From Tetrapyrgos nigripes (Eukaryota > Basidiomycota > Agaricomycetes > Agaricales > Campanellaceae), in assembly GCA_013368315.1 (NCBI GenBank), contig JAACJM010000046.1:1-64000 (forward strand): a DNA stretch of 64,000 nucleotides. The letters are read 5' to 3'. Under the pieces are notes generated by a model that searched no databases, had not been told where the DNA came from, and saw nothing but the letters and a program-made list of their open reading frames with translations. Numbering within the stretch: position 1 is the stretch's first letter; each line of letters opens with the position of its first letter. Both the position numbers and the translations under genes were made by a program. This document shows positions 10,583-20,621 of the stretch, one piece after another.

Positions 10583-11277
10583 TGTAAAGCCTATGCCTTT
10601 CCCAACTCCTTCCAAACATTTCCGAACGTTTTCTGACTCATCCCTTTTCATTCCATTTCACTTCCGATTCAATTCCAATTCATTTTCATTTCCGATTCAT
10701 ATCTGAGTTGCCACAAATCTGTTTAGTCCATAATTCCCATTGGATCCTATCCAATTCATATTGGATACTAACCAGACAGTTCGTATTCATACTTCTCACA
10801 TTTCTGTTTCATATCTCATAGCACCATGTGCTCCCCTTTCCTTTTCTTTCCAAAGGGTTTCCACACAATGATAGCAAATTGAGTGTTCCCTTTGTCAATA
10901 CTTATTTTAGTTATATTATCTTTCATTTCCAATCTTTTCCTATTTCATTTCCAGACCTTTCCTATCTCATTTCCGTTCCATTCTGATATAGTACTTAAGG
11001 TAGCAACTTTGTAGTAGATAGCTTAAGTCTAAAATTGATTTAGCTGGTCTCCTATTCTTTCCAATCGTTTCCGACTAGACAACTAGTGAGGTGGTACTAA
11101 TAGTGCCATAGACTTTCTGTCTTAACTTTCCGGTTGTCCCAACTGGATACCCTCTCTTCCTAGCTATTCTCTTCCTGTCCAGTTCCATCTGGATTGATCA
11201 TTGTTCCTATCCTTCCTATAAAACCTCCACCTGGACCCAAAGTGTTTCCTAGCATTAAGGTTCGCCCGGACTTAACA
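10583..11277 (+). repeat. 3' LTR of chromovirus A
   Basis: Same length as the 5' LTR, with the self-primer 11-mer at 11025-11035. At several sites the 5' LTR has TG where this copy has CA, the two decay products of one methylated CpG. Confidence 0.95.
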
Positions 11278-11282
11278 GTTCT

Positions 11283-11622
11283 TTTATTGTGTGTTTGGAA
11301 TCAAGGTTGCATCACCTTTCTTGAAAAGGTTAGCTCCTGTGCTACCATAGCTGTAAGACGCAAGCTGAAAAGTTGTTGTGATCATTGTTTGGCATGGATT
11401 TGTTCTGCTGTCTTCAGAGAAGCTGTGATATTTTGTGACATGATAGACATGTTTCACTTGGATTATCAACACATTCACAGTCTAAGTCCATATGGTAGAG
11501 CTCTGAGTCTGACTTATTCTAGATTTTTCTACTCTCTACATGCTACCACACCTTCTGTGACTACCTTGTTCCAGAGTCTATCCTTGCTAACTCATTGCAT
11601 TGTTCCTCCTCAACATGTTTGA
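11283..11622 (+). pseudogene. Unidentified ORF fragment, downstream half
   Basis: This is the open frame continuing from 3127-3197 across the A insertion site: LEV, then LLLCVWNQGCITFLEKVSS, later MIDMFHLDYQHIHSLSP, ending in TGA at 11620. It has regularly spaced Cys but no motif I can name. The continuity of the frame across an empty site is the only argument for coding. Confidence 0.4.
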
Positions 11623-11928
11623 TGCCTGTGCACAGAGATCAGATCCATTTTACTTTCCCTACAACAACTTCAACACACTTGTTATGCTCAGTACAGGCTT
11701 TAGACATCTGATTTAGACTACTACTAGACTGCTAGACTCCTTTATGTGGAGTTGCATTGTTTATTTACATTGTGACTTCATTGCTTTGCTTGTTTATGGC
11801 TTATAACTATACAGTCTTACATAATCTTGTCCTTAAGATACCTAGATTCCTAGCCCCAAAGTACACACACAGTATCTAAAGAGCAACAGAGTCTCCTGCA
11901 TTTCATTCACAGTTTTACAAGAGAATTC
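11623..11928. other. No gene seen
   Basis: AT-rich sequence with stops in all frames. It separates the ORF fragment from the nested LTR pair. Confidence 0.3.
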
Positions 11929-12865
11929 TGTCACGAACTGCCACAGTTCTTTGTCCACCCTCTGTCAAGGTCACTGATACACTCAATGGCAAACCACCCA
12001 AGTCACACAGTTTGAGGACAGATACAAAGTGATTTATTGAGAGATAGAGATAAAGAAAGAGAAAGGAGTAGGCTGACTATGCTCTACACTGCATAGTACT
12101 GGTGAACGAACTAAAGGACTAGCTAGAATGTCTAGTGGTTTATATAGAAGAACAATGAATAAGTGATAGGAGAAAGATGGGAGAAATAGGAGAAATGTAA
12201 GAGAAAGTGGAGAAATGTAGGGTAAAGATAGGATTGATGGAATGGAAGATTGATTGACAGTTATTATAGAGTTTGACAGGTTCTGTAAGGTTTGAAGTCA
12301 GTAATATAAGGTTTAAAAGGTTTATTGAGGAAATGCAATAGACGAATGATCAGAAAACAGGTTCAATAATGCAGTAGAAGAGGAAGGAGGACAAAGAACT
12401 GTAGCAGTTTGTGACACCCTCCCTTTCTTCTTCATTTACTTTGTCATCAAACCCATTCCTTCATCACTTGTCTATTACATTTCCTTGTTAACATTTAACA
12501 CTTTTCCTTTCATTTCTATTGTCCTTTGATTCATACTCCTCTTGAACCTTATAGCATTGACTTTGAACTTTTTAATATCTGTCAAACAATGTTTAGCTCT
12601 CGCAGTCTTATTTTTACCTTTGTACCTATCTCTCACATCATCACTCTCATCCCTGTACTATTTTTATGAAACTCTCTTACTTATTCATTGTTCTTTTACA
12701 TATATACCAGCAGGCTTTGGTAATTAGTTCTCTAGTTTGTTCACTTTGTCTCTACTTCATACTATGCAGTGTTGAGCCTAGTCAGCTTGCTCATTTCTCC
12801 CAATCTATGTCTCTTTTCTCATCAATCTTGTCTCTGTGTGACTTGGGTGGTTTCTGTCCTTGACA
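11929..12865 (-). mobile_element. Inverted solo LTR interrupted by a plus-strand relative
   Basis: Read on the minus strand it matches the LTR at 11963-12416 throughout: outer end TGTCACGAACTGCC, internal TATTCATTGTTCTT and ACTATGCAGTGT, inner end GGGTGGTTTCTGTCCTTGACA shared as an inverted copy. Its sequence breaks at 11962 and resumes at 12417. No matching target duplication is visible at its own ends, so one flank may be rearranged. Confidence 0.7.
11963..12416 (+). mobile_element. Solo LTR (454 bp) nested in the inverted LTR
   Basis: It starts TGTCAAGG and ends TTTGTGACA. CCCTC is duplicated at 11958-11962 and 12417-12421. It is related along its length to the solo LTR at 21347-21861 (shared AACCACCCAAGTCACACA and GCTCTACACTGC). 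No internal region. Confidence 0.85.
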
Positions 12866-13563
12866 CTTGAACTCACTCACCTACACCCACCTCACAATCA
12901 GCAACTTTTCCCTCATTTTGGTCACTCTCTGTCACTCTTTCCCTCCTGTCTTCTTTCACTTATTTTCACTTTGTTATGACTAAGTCAATAGCTTTTTCAT
13001 CCCTAATCCTTATTTGTTTTCTATCTATGCCCTGGCCACTCTTCATTTTATACCCCCTGACTTTGCTTGTGACTGTTATCATCACAATGCTATTAGGGCT
13101 AACCCTTGGTTTGTGTCGAACATTGGGTTTGGAGACTGACACCAGGTGAAGTAACCTTATCGAAATACTTTTACCTACAGACCATATTTGATGTTGATAC
13201 TGAGGAGTTCATTATCCAACTGAGACCATACCACACCATCCCTTCCTCTTGTCCTTCTCACTTCATAATACAACTAGCTCTCCTTTCCTAAAACCCAGTG
13301 TATAATATCCTGAAGAACTGCATCTGCAGACCTGAACCTTCCCTGTGCAGACTGTCCACACACTTTCTTTCCCAAATCAACTTGAGACACTTACTATACT
13401 GGAGACTCTGCTGATCCTTGGAGCTACTGTAATGACCAATCTTGCAAAGACTTCCTTCTGAAGTTTCTTTTCCAGCTTGGCTCAAAGTTGTAACAGATAA
13501 CCAGGAACTTCTCATTAGGAAAACTCATCCTGTCATCAACTCTGATTCTGAGAAAAATTAAGG
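12866..13563. other. No supported gene
   Basis: C/T-rich sequence with short frames only. Possibly internal remains of the retroelement whose gag fragment follows, but no domain could be read. Confidence 0.25.
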
Positions 13564-13830
13564 AACTTCTACCCCTACAAACACTCAACCAAATCTTCTT
13601 CCTAACACACCTTCCACATCCACACCTCCATCTAACCCTAATCCTGAACCCACTTCCTCTACGAACCCTTCAATTGAAAGTCCATCAGTAGCTCCATGAC
13701 TACCACCTTCAGATCCAGGAGACCCAGTCATGGCATCATCAGTACCAGACATGTCTAAAGGTACAGGAGAATGAGGTAGTAAACCTTTGGACTTCTCTGG
13801 AGAACAAAAGGATGCTAAATGATGGCTTGC
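13564..13830 (+). pseudogene. gag-like fragment of another LTR retroelement
   Basis: A Pro/Ser/Asn/Thr-rich stretch is followed by MASSVPDMSKGTGE, a stop, then GSKPLDFSGEQKDAK. This resembles the lead-in to a retrotransposon gag domain (K-P-x-F-x-G-x-x-x-D-A). It is cut at 13830 by the X element. No continuation was found right of 15207. Confidence 0.4.
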
Positions 13831-14896
13831 TAATAGGTGTCTTTTGTGTAAGTGTACACAAACTTAAAGACTTCTTATACAAATTGTCAAGTGTGAGCAT
13901 TCTGAGTAGTCAGAATACTCAACAGTTCACTTGTACTACAAGGACTTTTGGGGGTTTTGGTAGGGTTTTTGCATGAATGCACACAAGTTCAACACACACA
14001 AAGACTGTGACAAGTCTGCACAGTATAACCAACAGTTCAAATCACAATTTGTAGGCTCCAATGCCTTATAACCAATGTTCACAAGTCCAAGGACACACAC
14101 AAAAGGTAACACAAACCAACAAATTTAATTCAACACTATTGATCCACACACTATGTTTATACTTGATGCAAGTGAAGTAGATTTTGGTAGAAGCATAGTC
14201 TGCATTTCGCAGTCTCTACTCTACAGCTAGCGCTAGTAGATGACTGATACTCTACAGTCTGTGGCTTGAGTAACTATGAGAAATACCTAGTCCTTTTATA
14301 CTACTCACAGCTACTACTATACAGTTCTGATAAAAGATACACAAGAGAACAGAAATATTAGTCTAACTGCCAGTCCATGCTCATCAGTACTACTAGGTAC
14401 CTTCTAATTAGGGTATCTAAGAAATGTAGAATATTATCTAAAATTCATAGGGTTTTCTATGTTCCCTTTGCTTCATCCTTCTGGAACTGGCAGCCATAGT
14501 CATTATGACTCACATACACTGCAGGCAATGACATCTTCTGTGACTGAGAAAAGTGGTGATAAAAGGGTGAGATAAGTGAAACAATTGAGTTACTGAATTG
14601 CCTTGTTTTTCTCATTCTTTTGCCTACACTTTTCTCAATCAGAATAGGGACCCTTGCCCCCAGTGATAGCTCCACCATCCATGCTGGGCTCCACTCATAT
14701 GACTCACATTCCTTTACTGCCAATCAGTCACTATAGGTTGGTGTAAGTCTTCATTATTCCTCCTCTTATGTTTTTCTGGTGCTACTATCAGCTTGGTATC
14801 AATAGACCAGTTAGTGGCATAGTTCTCTTATAGGTGAGTCCTGCTCTCTATAAGATCCTACATATATTTTGTAGTCACACTTGTACCAACAAGAAT
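13831..14896 (-). mobile_element. X element, partial inverted copy
   Basis: It reads as the reverse complement of the X copy at about 21310-22784, beginning with the X terminus TAATAGGTGTC. It lacks the solo LTR found in that copy and shows the uninterrupted site (CCTACATATATTTTGTAG near 14870), so it serves as the empty-site control. It is truncated where the plus-strand X terminus begins. Non-coding. Confidence 0.8.
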
Positions 14897-14898
14897 GC

Positions 14899-15207
14899 TG
14901 ATACACCGTACAAAATTCATGTATAGAAACACTATTTGGCAGTTAGAAAGTTGGTTCACCACTTCAATTGGTATATAAAGGACTAGAGTGAGTCCTGAAC
15001 TGCTAGTTAAAGCGCTAGTGGACTAAGTGTATGTGCCAGTACAATAAAGCTAAGTACCTATGAATAGGATATGCTTATTCTAAGTCCTATGGTTGATGTG
15101 TACAGTGCTTCAGTTATAGTAGCAGATCCACCCTATATACTATACAAAGATCTATAAGGACTTTGTAACAATTCCTACTATAACATGCTTAGTACTGCCA
15201 GTAGGGC
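14899..15207 (+). mobile_element. X element, left-end fragment
   Basis: TGATACACCGTACAAAATTC and the following 300 bases align with the left end of X at 20621 (shared GGTATATAAAGGACTAGAGT). Homology stops near AGTACTGCCAG. It abuts the inverted copy head to head. Confidence 0.8.
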
Positions 15208-16703
15208 TCTTAACTGTCCTGTACATGTAAATATGGTCTGTTTCTGTATTGTAGCCAAGGTTGGGGTGGGTTGAGATGGTACGGGATATGGTATTGTTAT
15301 ACCCATGTTAGACTGTGCCATATATGGCTGACACATACCACATATCCTAATCCCACTCTGACGTCTAGGACCTGGGTATCACTGCCCAGCCTTTCTAACT
15401 GTATTAGTAATCCTTGTAGAATATACTGCTTTCTATATATCACAAGGCCCCAAGCTCGCAAGTCTCTATTTTTGTTACTGAAAATTCTTCTCATCCACAA
15501 TCTTGAAACCAAGGTTGTGCAAGGGTCAGGGCATCCTGAGCTACTGGAGTGTCAGTTATGCTCCTTTTATCAATCCAAAACTGGCACTCCAATCAGAAAA
15601 AGCAACAATAATTCAAGATCTATCTTTTGCAATGTAAGTAAAAATTTCTGGTCTAATTTTTACTTTCCACATGCCTGTGGACATTGCCCTGTAGCCTCGG
15701 AGACATCTACATTTTCTTTCTACTATAGACATCTATAAAGGCTGGTGTAGGAATGAAAGTCCACCATAAACATTCCTCTCAGAATGGCAGACCATCACCA
15801 GGTCCTACTGACACTGTCTGAGGCATATCCATCTCATATTGTGACCAAGAAACTTGTCTGTGGTTGTCCGAAGGCCCATTACATTGATTCAGTACTGGCA
15901 CAATCAAAACCTTGGACTCTTGCTAATGTGGTGGCCTTCATGCCAGCTCTTCTTGGTCTCTTGTCTCTATCGCTCTCACCTAGATTCTTAATCTCTTGCT
16001 TTGGATCCAATAGATTTGAGCTCAGCCTATCTGTGGTGTACCTCATCACTTTCTCCACAGTCTACTCTCTGCTTTTGGGTGAGTGATCCTTTTAATTTAA
16101 CAGAGCATAAAGTTGTGACTGACTAAACCATATAGTTACTCATCTTTTTGGTCTTATGCATCACTACAGATGTCTGTACCAAAATTTGACAACAAGGATT
16201 CGATGTATATGTCTGCCCGTCATTGGAAGCATTACATTGGACAGAAAGATCCAGCTCTGCTGTTCACAATCTTTCTTTTTGGTCCTCAAACAAAATCTAT
16301 TCCATGATCCCCTTCAATTTTGCTTCATTTTTAATATTTTCTCAACCAAAGCACTACTCTATGTGATATCTTCAGACTCCTTTGGAGGTGTGGGCTCATG
16401 CCTAGAGTTGTCACAAGTGGAGTCTCACTCTTGATCTTTGGATCTCAGCAGAATCTTCTGTTGGATCTACCACTTGTTCAACAAGGCATTCAAAAGGACC
16501 AAAATGTTCAGATGCGAATCCATTTCCTGGGTGGTGCTGGTACGTGCTCTTTATCTATTCAGATTTTTTTGTTTTACATCTGGATACCTTTGGAAACTTA
16601 TAGATCTTTCAGAAATACCAAGTGGCAACAATCAGGCAGGCCCATCCCATACATCTAATCCTCACCTTTTTTAAAATATATATTGGATCTGACATTCATA
16701 CAG
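15208..16703. other. Exon-like fragments, unassigned
   Basis: A plus-strand stretch after an AG at 16170 reads MSVPKFDNKDSMYMSARHW and on for 45 codons. Another near 15790-15930 reads SHIVTKKLVCGCPKAHYID. Both look like real coding sequence, but neither matches a family I know and I cannot join them confidently. They may be 5' exons of the hAT-like gene that follows. Confidence 0.35.
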
Positions 16704-17540
16704 GAACATCAGTGAGTTGGGACAAACAGCTGAATGGCTCAGGCAATTCATGATATTGGCCTCAATGAGAGCATTGATGTTCCAAGAAGGCAGAATTGCA
16801 TGATATGCAAACACACCAGTAACCTTGTTGAGGAAGGTGATATACCTGACCTCTTAGAGGTTTCTGACAGTGAAGATGAAGATTTGGATGGCAATTGCAC
16901 TGATAGTGATGATGATATGTCTGGTTCAGATTCTGACATCTCCAATGCAGAGGTATGTGTGTTTAATTCCTGGATCCATCTTTGATTAAAAGTTTTTTAG
17001 CTTGCGGATATCCTTCAGTCAAAAACTGATCCATAAGACTTGGAGTAAGGGTAAGAATGTTCCACAGAAGCAATGCTGGCAGAACATTCCCTGATCTACA
17101 TTATATTCAATCAGGCATTTATTCTTCAACAGGACAGTGAGTCTGTCTCTACTACCTCAAACCAAAGTTCCAACTTCTCAAGAACAAGAGAGGTATGTCT
17201 CACTAGTAATATTAAATGTTGGGTATCTACTAATGACACTTGTCATTGCAGTCATGCTGCCAGAACCCTATTCACTTGTTCTATGAAGAAGTTTTCACTG
17301 ATGCCAATGGAAATTCAGAGCCTGGTACCAAGTACTACAAATGCTGCCATGGCAATCACAAGATCTGCAAGGAAACTTGAATTGTAAGTACCTTCATTCA
17401 AACCTCTTGTCCAATAAATATCTCAGGTAATGACTCCAGCACTTACCAGCCATCTTAAACACCATTTCCTCACTCATTATCGCATGTATGAGGTCCTGCA
17501 TCAACACCAAGAACCCCCAACTCAAGAAGAGAAGGGCATT
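16704..17540 (+). pseudogene. BED-finger hAT-like transposase gene, 5' part, cut by chromovirus B
   Basis: Four exons with GT-AG junctions: 16704-16952 (acidic EDEDLDGNCTDSDDDMSGSD), 17133-17192, 17252-17383 and 17427 onward. Exon 3 gives HLFYEEVFTDANGNSEPGTK, then YYKCCHGNHKICKET. Exon 4 gives MTPALTSHLKHHFLTHYRMYE. The Cys pair followed by an S-H-L-K-x-H helix is the layout of BED zinc fingers at the N-terminus of hAT transposases. One TGA ends exon 3 prematurely. The B LTR begins at 17543, so the catalytic part is lost. The BED assignment is by pattern only. Confidence 0.6.
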
Positions 17541-17752
17541 GCTGTAAAGCCTATGCCTTTCCATAAATCCTTCTGATCACTTCTGACTCCTTTCTGACTC
17601 TTCCCTTTCATCCCATTTCATTTCTGATTCATTTCTGAGTTGCCACAAATCCGTTTAGTTTACATTTCCTCATATTGGATACTAACCAGACAGCTCGCAT
17701 TCATACTTCTCTCATTTCTGTTTCATATCTCATAGCACCTTGTGCTCCCCTT

Positions 17753-18059
17753 TAGTGAAAAGCACGGGTTGCGTGGGTTGCCACGGGTTGCAGGTACGGG
17801 TCTCGCGGGTACGGGTACGGGTAGTGATCTCCGGACCCGTGGCCCCTTCAGGTGGCTCTAGACACCCCAATATTGCACGCAATTAACTGTAATAATGTTG
17901 AAATAGCCTAACGGTTAACTGCGTACTGATTTGAGGACCCAATTTTGCGAGGTCTTGAGTTCAAGCCCTGCTAGCAGCGTGACCCGTGGGTATTTTTGCG
18001 CACGGGTACGGGTACGGGTCGTGCCAAAAGTACCCGCGGGATACCCGTGCAGTTCACTA
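17753..18059. mobile_element. hAT-type MITE (307 bp) with 8-bp target duplication
   Basis: The ends are TAGTGAAAAGCACGGGT and, inverted, TAGTGAACTGCACGGGT. CTCCCCTT is duplicated at 17745-17752 and 18060-18067, while both LTRs of A have a single copy at the homologous site. Eight-base duplications and a TAGTG terminus fit hAT. The interior has ACGGGTACGGGT runs and a tRNA-like core (separate entry). No coding. Confidence 0.88.
17904..17968 (+). other. tRNA-derived core (A and B box) inside the hAT MITE
   Basis: TAGCCTAACGGTTA (17904-17917) fits a pol III A box and GAGTTCAAGCC (17957-17967) fits a B box, about 40 nt apart as in tRNA genes. The flanks do not pair as an acceptor stem, so this is not a functional tRNA. 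It suggests a captured tRNA or SINE head. Confidence 0.5.
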
Positions 18060-18330
18060 CTCCCCTTCCTTTTCTTTCCAAAGGGTTTCCATGCAATGAT
18101 AGCAAATTAAGTGTTTCCCTTTGTCTTTACCTTTTCCAGTAGTTTCCATATTCATTTCTGATAATTCCCTATCTCATTCTGTATACTTCCAATATAGTAC
18201 TTAGATAGCTTAAGTCTAAAATTGATTTAGCTGATCTCCTATCTTTTCTGATCGATTCTGATTAGACAACTAGCAAGGTGGTACCAATAGTGCCATTAAC
18301 CTTCTGTCTTGACTTCCTGGTCGTTCCGAT

Positions 18331-19985
18331 GATACGCTGTACAAATTCGCGGTAAATAACCCAAAACTAGCGCTAATACATGTTTAAGTTACTCTTAAAT
18401 GGATAATAAGGACTAGAGTGAGTCCCAAACTGCTAGTCAAAGTACTAGGAATTAGGTGTATAACCTAAGGGATGTTAATGGTCAATACTTACGGATAAGA
18501 AATAAGACTTGTTCAAAGTATTATAACAGATACATACTAGGGGATACAGCTATAGTAGCAGACCCACCTAACTACAGAGTCTACAAAGACTTAACAAACC
18601 TGCTATAGTGGCCTAATACCACTAGTACGACTTAAGGGATAGAGAGGGAGGAGAAACACCCCTATTCATGGGTACGCGTTGGCATTACAAACCCAGATCA
18701 AAGGCTTAGACCGCTAGATCTGAAAGGACACGTCACCATCAGAGAGTTCAGATATACGGGATTCTAACCTGGATATATACAAACTTGCGGTGCACATCTA
18801 CAGATGATTAGAATAGCAAACTGGCACAATATTTATATCGATAGAAAGCTAGAAACCATAGCTTTCAGATGGTACACAAGGGATGGACTAGCGGTAATGA
18901 TACTAAGTATCTAAAGTGTTGCAAAGTTCACTAACGTAATAAGGTCCAAAGTAGAGGAATTACTGATTTGGGCATAAGTATTACCGAAAGCAGTACTTAC
19001 CGAAGATCACTATGGATTGGCGTCTTAAAGATAAGTGCGGTACTATCCTTTGCTACACTATGCTAGTTCGTAAGGCTTGCGCATTACTATTGAAGAGCTG
19101 GACTCGGATTAGCGGTGTACAAGTTTAACTAGCGGTATAAAGGGATAAGAGAACAAGAGGCAGAAGCTAGATACGAGAGTACCCTAAACCCAAAGGATCA
19201 GCGGTATTCTGAAGTGTAGTCATAAGTGGAGCTATCTGAGTCAGGTAGGCTATGGCCGCCAGTATCAGAGAGTACCCTACTAGTAAAGAGAGTGGAGCAA
19301 GGGACAGAGAAATCCCTACTACGAGAATTAGATAATATTCAAGTTTCCTGTATACCCTAATTAGAAGGTACCTACTAGATCCAGTAGTTACTACTCTCAC
19401 AAACTAGTGGTTAGAGTAGATTTTCTGTTTTCTTTGATATATTTTAGCGGACGTTGAAAAGAAATGTAAAACTGTATAGTTGTAGCTATGGGTAGTATAA
19501 AAGGACCAGGTATTACTAGTAGATAGGGGAGCAACGGACTGTAGAGTATCAGGATTCTCCCTATTTAGCGGTAGAGACTGTGAAACATGGACAAGAGCTT
19601 CTAAACAAACTTATCATACTCACGTGGAGTCTAAACATACAGTGTTGGTTAAATCAGTGTTGAATATATTTGTTGGTTGTTTTGTGTTCATAACTTGTGT
19701 CCTCGAGACTTGGAAACTGTGTCTAAGGCATTGGCACCTTCAAATAGAATTGAACTGGTTGAATTGATATTGTGTGTGTGCCTTCGTGCATTTGTGTGTT
19801 TTGTGGCAATAGCCTTTGTGTGTGCATCTGTGCAAACCTTTACAAGAATCTCCCAAAAGATCTCCAAACTGTGGACCAAATTGAAGAGTATTCTACTTAC
19901 TAGATACGCTCGCAAAACAAATTGTATAGGTTTTTCTGGTTGTGTTCTGTGTGCTAAGAGCACTTACTAGAGAAACAGCCTAATA
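18331..19985. mobile_element. X element copy 1 (1.65 kb, non-coding)
   Basis: CCGAT flanks both ends (18326-18330 and 19986-19990), and A has an uninterrupted LTR here. The left end is (T)GATACGCTGTAC and the right end CAGCCTAATA, giving only a short imperfect inverted match (TGATAC..CTGT versus TATTAGGCTGT). AGCGGT occurs at least six times (near 18895, 19111, 19131, 19200, 19445 and 19566) and in inverted form, like subterminal transposase sites. No ORF above 100 codons. This CpG-rich copy looks younger than its LTR host. Superfamily unresolved. Confidence 0.75.
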
Positions 19986-20621
19986 CCGATCAGATCCTCC
20001 CTCTTCCAGTCTGGTTCTGTCTGGATCTATTATCATTCCATTCTTCCCCATAGACCTCTGCCTGGGTCCATAGTATTTCCTAACACTAGGATCTGCCCAG
20101 ACTTAACAGTATTTTAGACTTTTCATCTCTGAGTTGTCTATTATGTCCCAAAGATCTCAATGCACACCCTCTCCCAAATCCAAACTATCAAAAACCATAC
20201 TTCTCCACACTCTTCTGAAATGTCCAAATTTGTAGCATCTTTGCTCATCCAAGTCCTAGCAAACCCCATTCCAGTCCTTTCCAGGATTTCCTAGACAAAT
20301 GGGATCCTGACGTTTCAGTTGACTCAGACAGGTACAATGACCTAAACCCAAACTTGCACTCACACCAACATCCAAACCAATCAAGGTTCATCCCATGCTC
20401 TGCCTCCTGATGATGACTTCCATACCAGACCTAGTCATCATGGAAAGGGTCGGGATGACGATGATGGTAGTGGGAGTGGTGGTGGAGGTGGTGGTGGTGG
20501 AGATCTGAATGATCCCGACAGTGGAGCAAGCACAATTCATTACGATGTTCTCAGAAGACTCACACCCAGATCAAGTGAGAAAACCAACGTCAAGAAGCCC
20601 GATACTTTCAATGGATCCGAT

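Larger units (their letters stand above)
3198..11277 (+). mobile_element. Ty3/gypsy chromovirus A, full length, decayed
   Basis: Identical-length LTRs (695 bp, TG...CA) bound the element, and GTTCT is duplicated at 3193-3197 and 11278-11282. Between them on the plus strand lie gag with a CCHC-like knuckle, aspartic protease, reverse transcriptase, RNase H, HHCC plus D,D,E integrase and a C-terminal chromodomain, in the gypsy order. An antisense spliced gene lies between the chromodomain and the 3' LTR. Numerous TGA stops sit at former CGA codons and the RT catalytic pair is lost, so the copy cannot be autonomous. A 332-bp solo LTR interrupts the integrase-chromodomain junction. Confidence 0.95.
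17543..20108 (+). repeat. 5' LTR of chromovirus B, split by two insertions
   Basis: It begins TGTAAAGCCTATGCC and ends CAGACTTAACA. The hAT MITE (17753-18059) and X element (18331-19985) interrupt it. The self-primer 11-mer is kept at 18212-18222 and the primer site at 20111-20121. Confidence 0.9.

Noticed and set aside
11929..12416. A 488-bp TIR DNA element with 28-bp terminal repeats
   Set aside because: The apparent inverted repeat arises because a plus LTR is nested in a minus LTR. The 5-bp CCCTC duplication and the resumed homology after 12417 support nesting.
13106..13291. 61-codon plus-strand frame
   Set aside because: Isolated, no motif, and flanked by retroelement debris without a consistent frame.
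17904..17968. Possible functional tRNA gene
   Set aside because: A and B boxes fit, but no acceptor or anticodon stem pairs, and the sequence lies inside a MITE.
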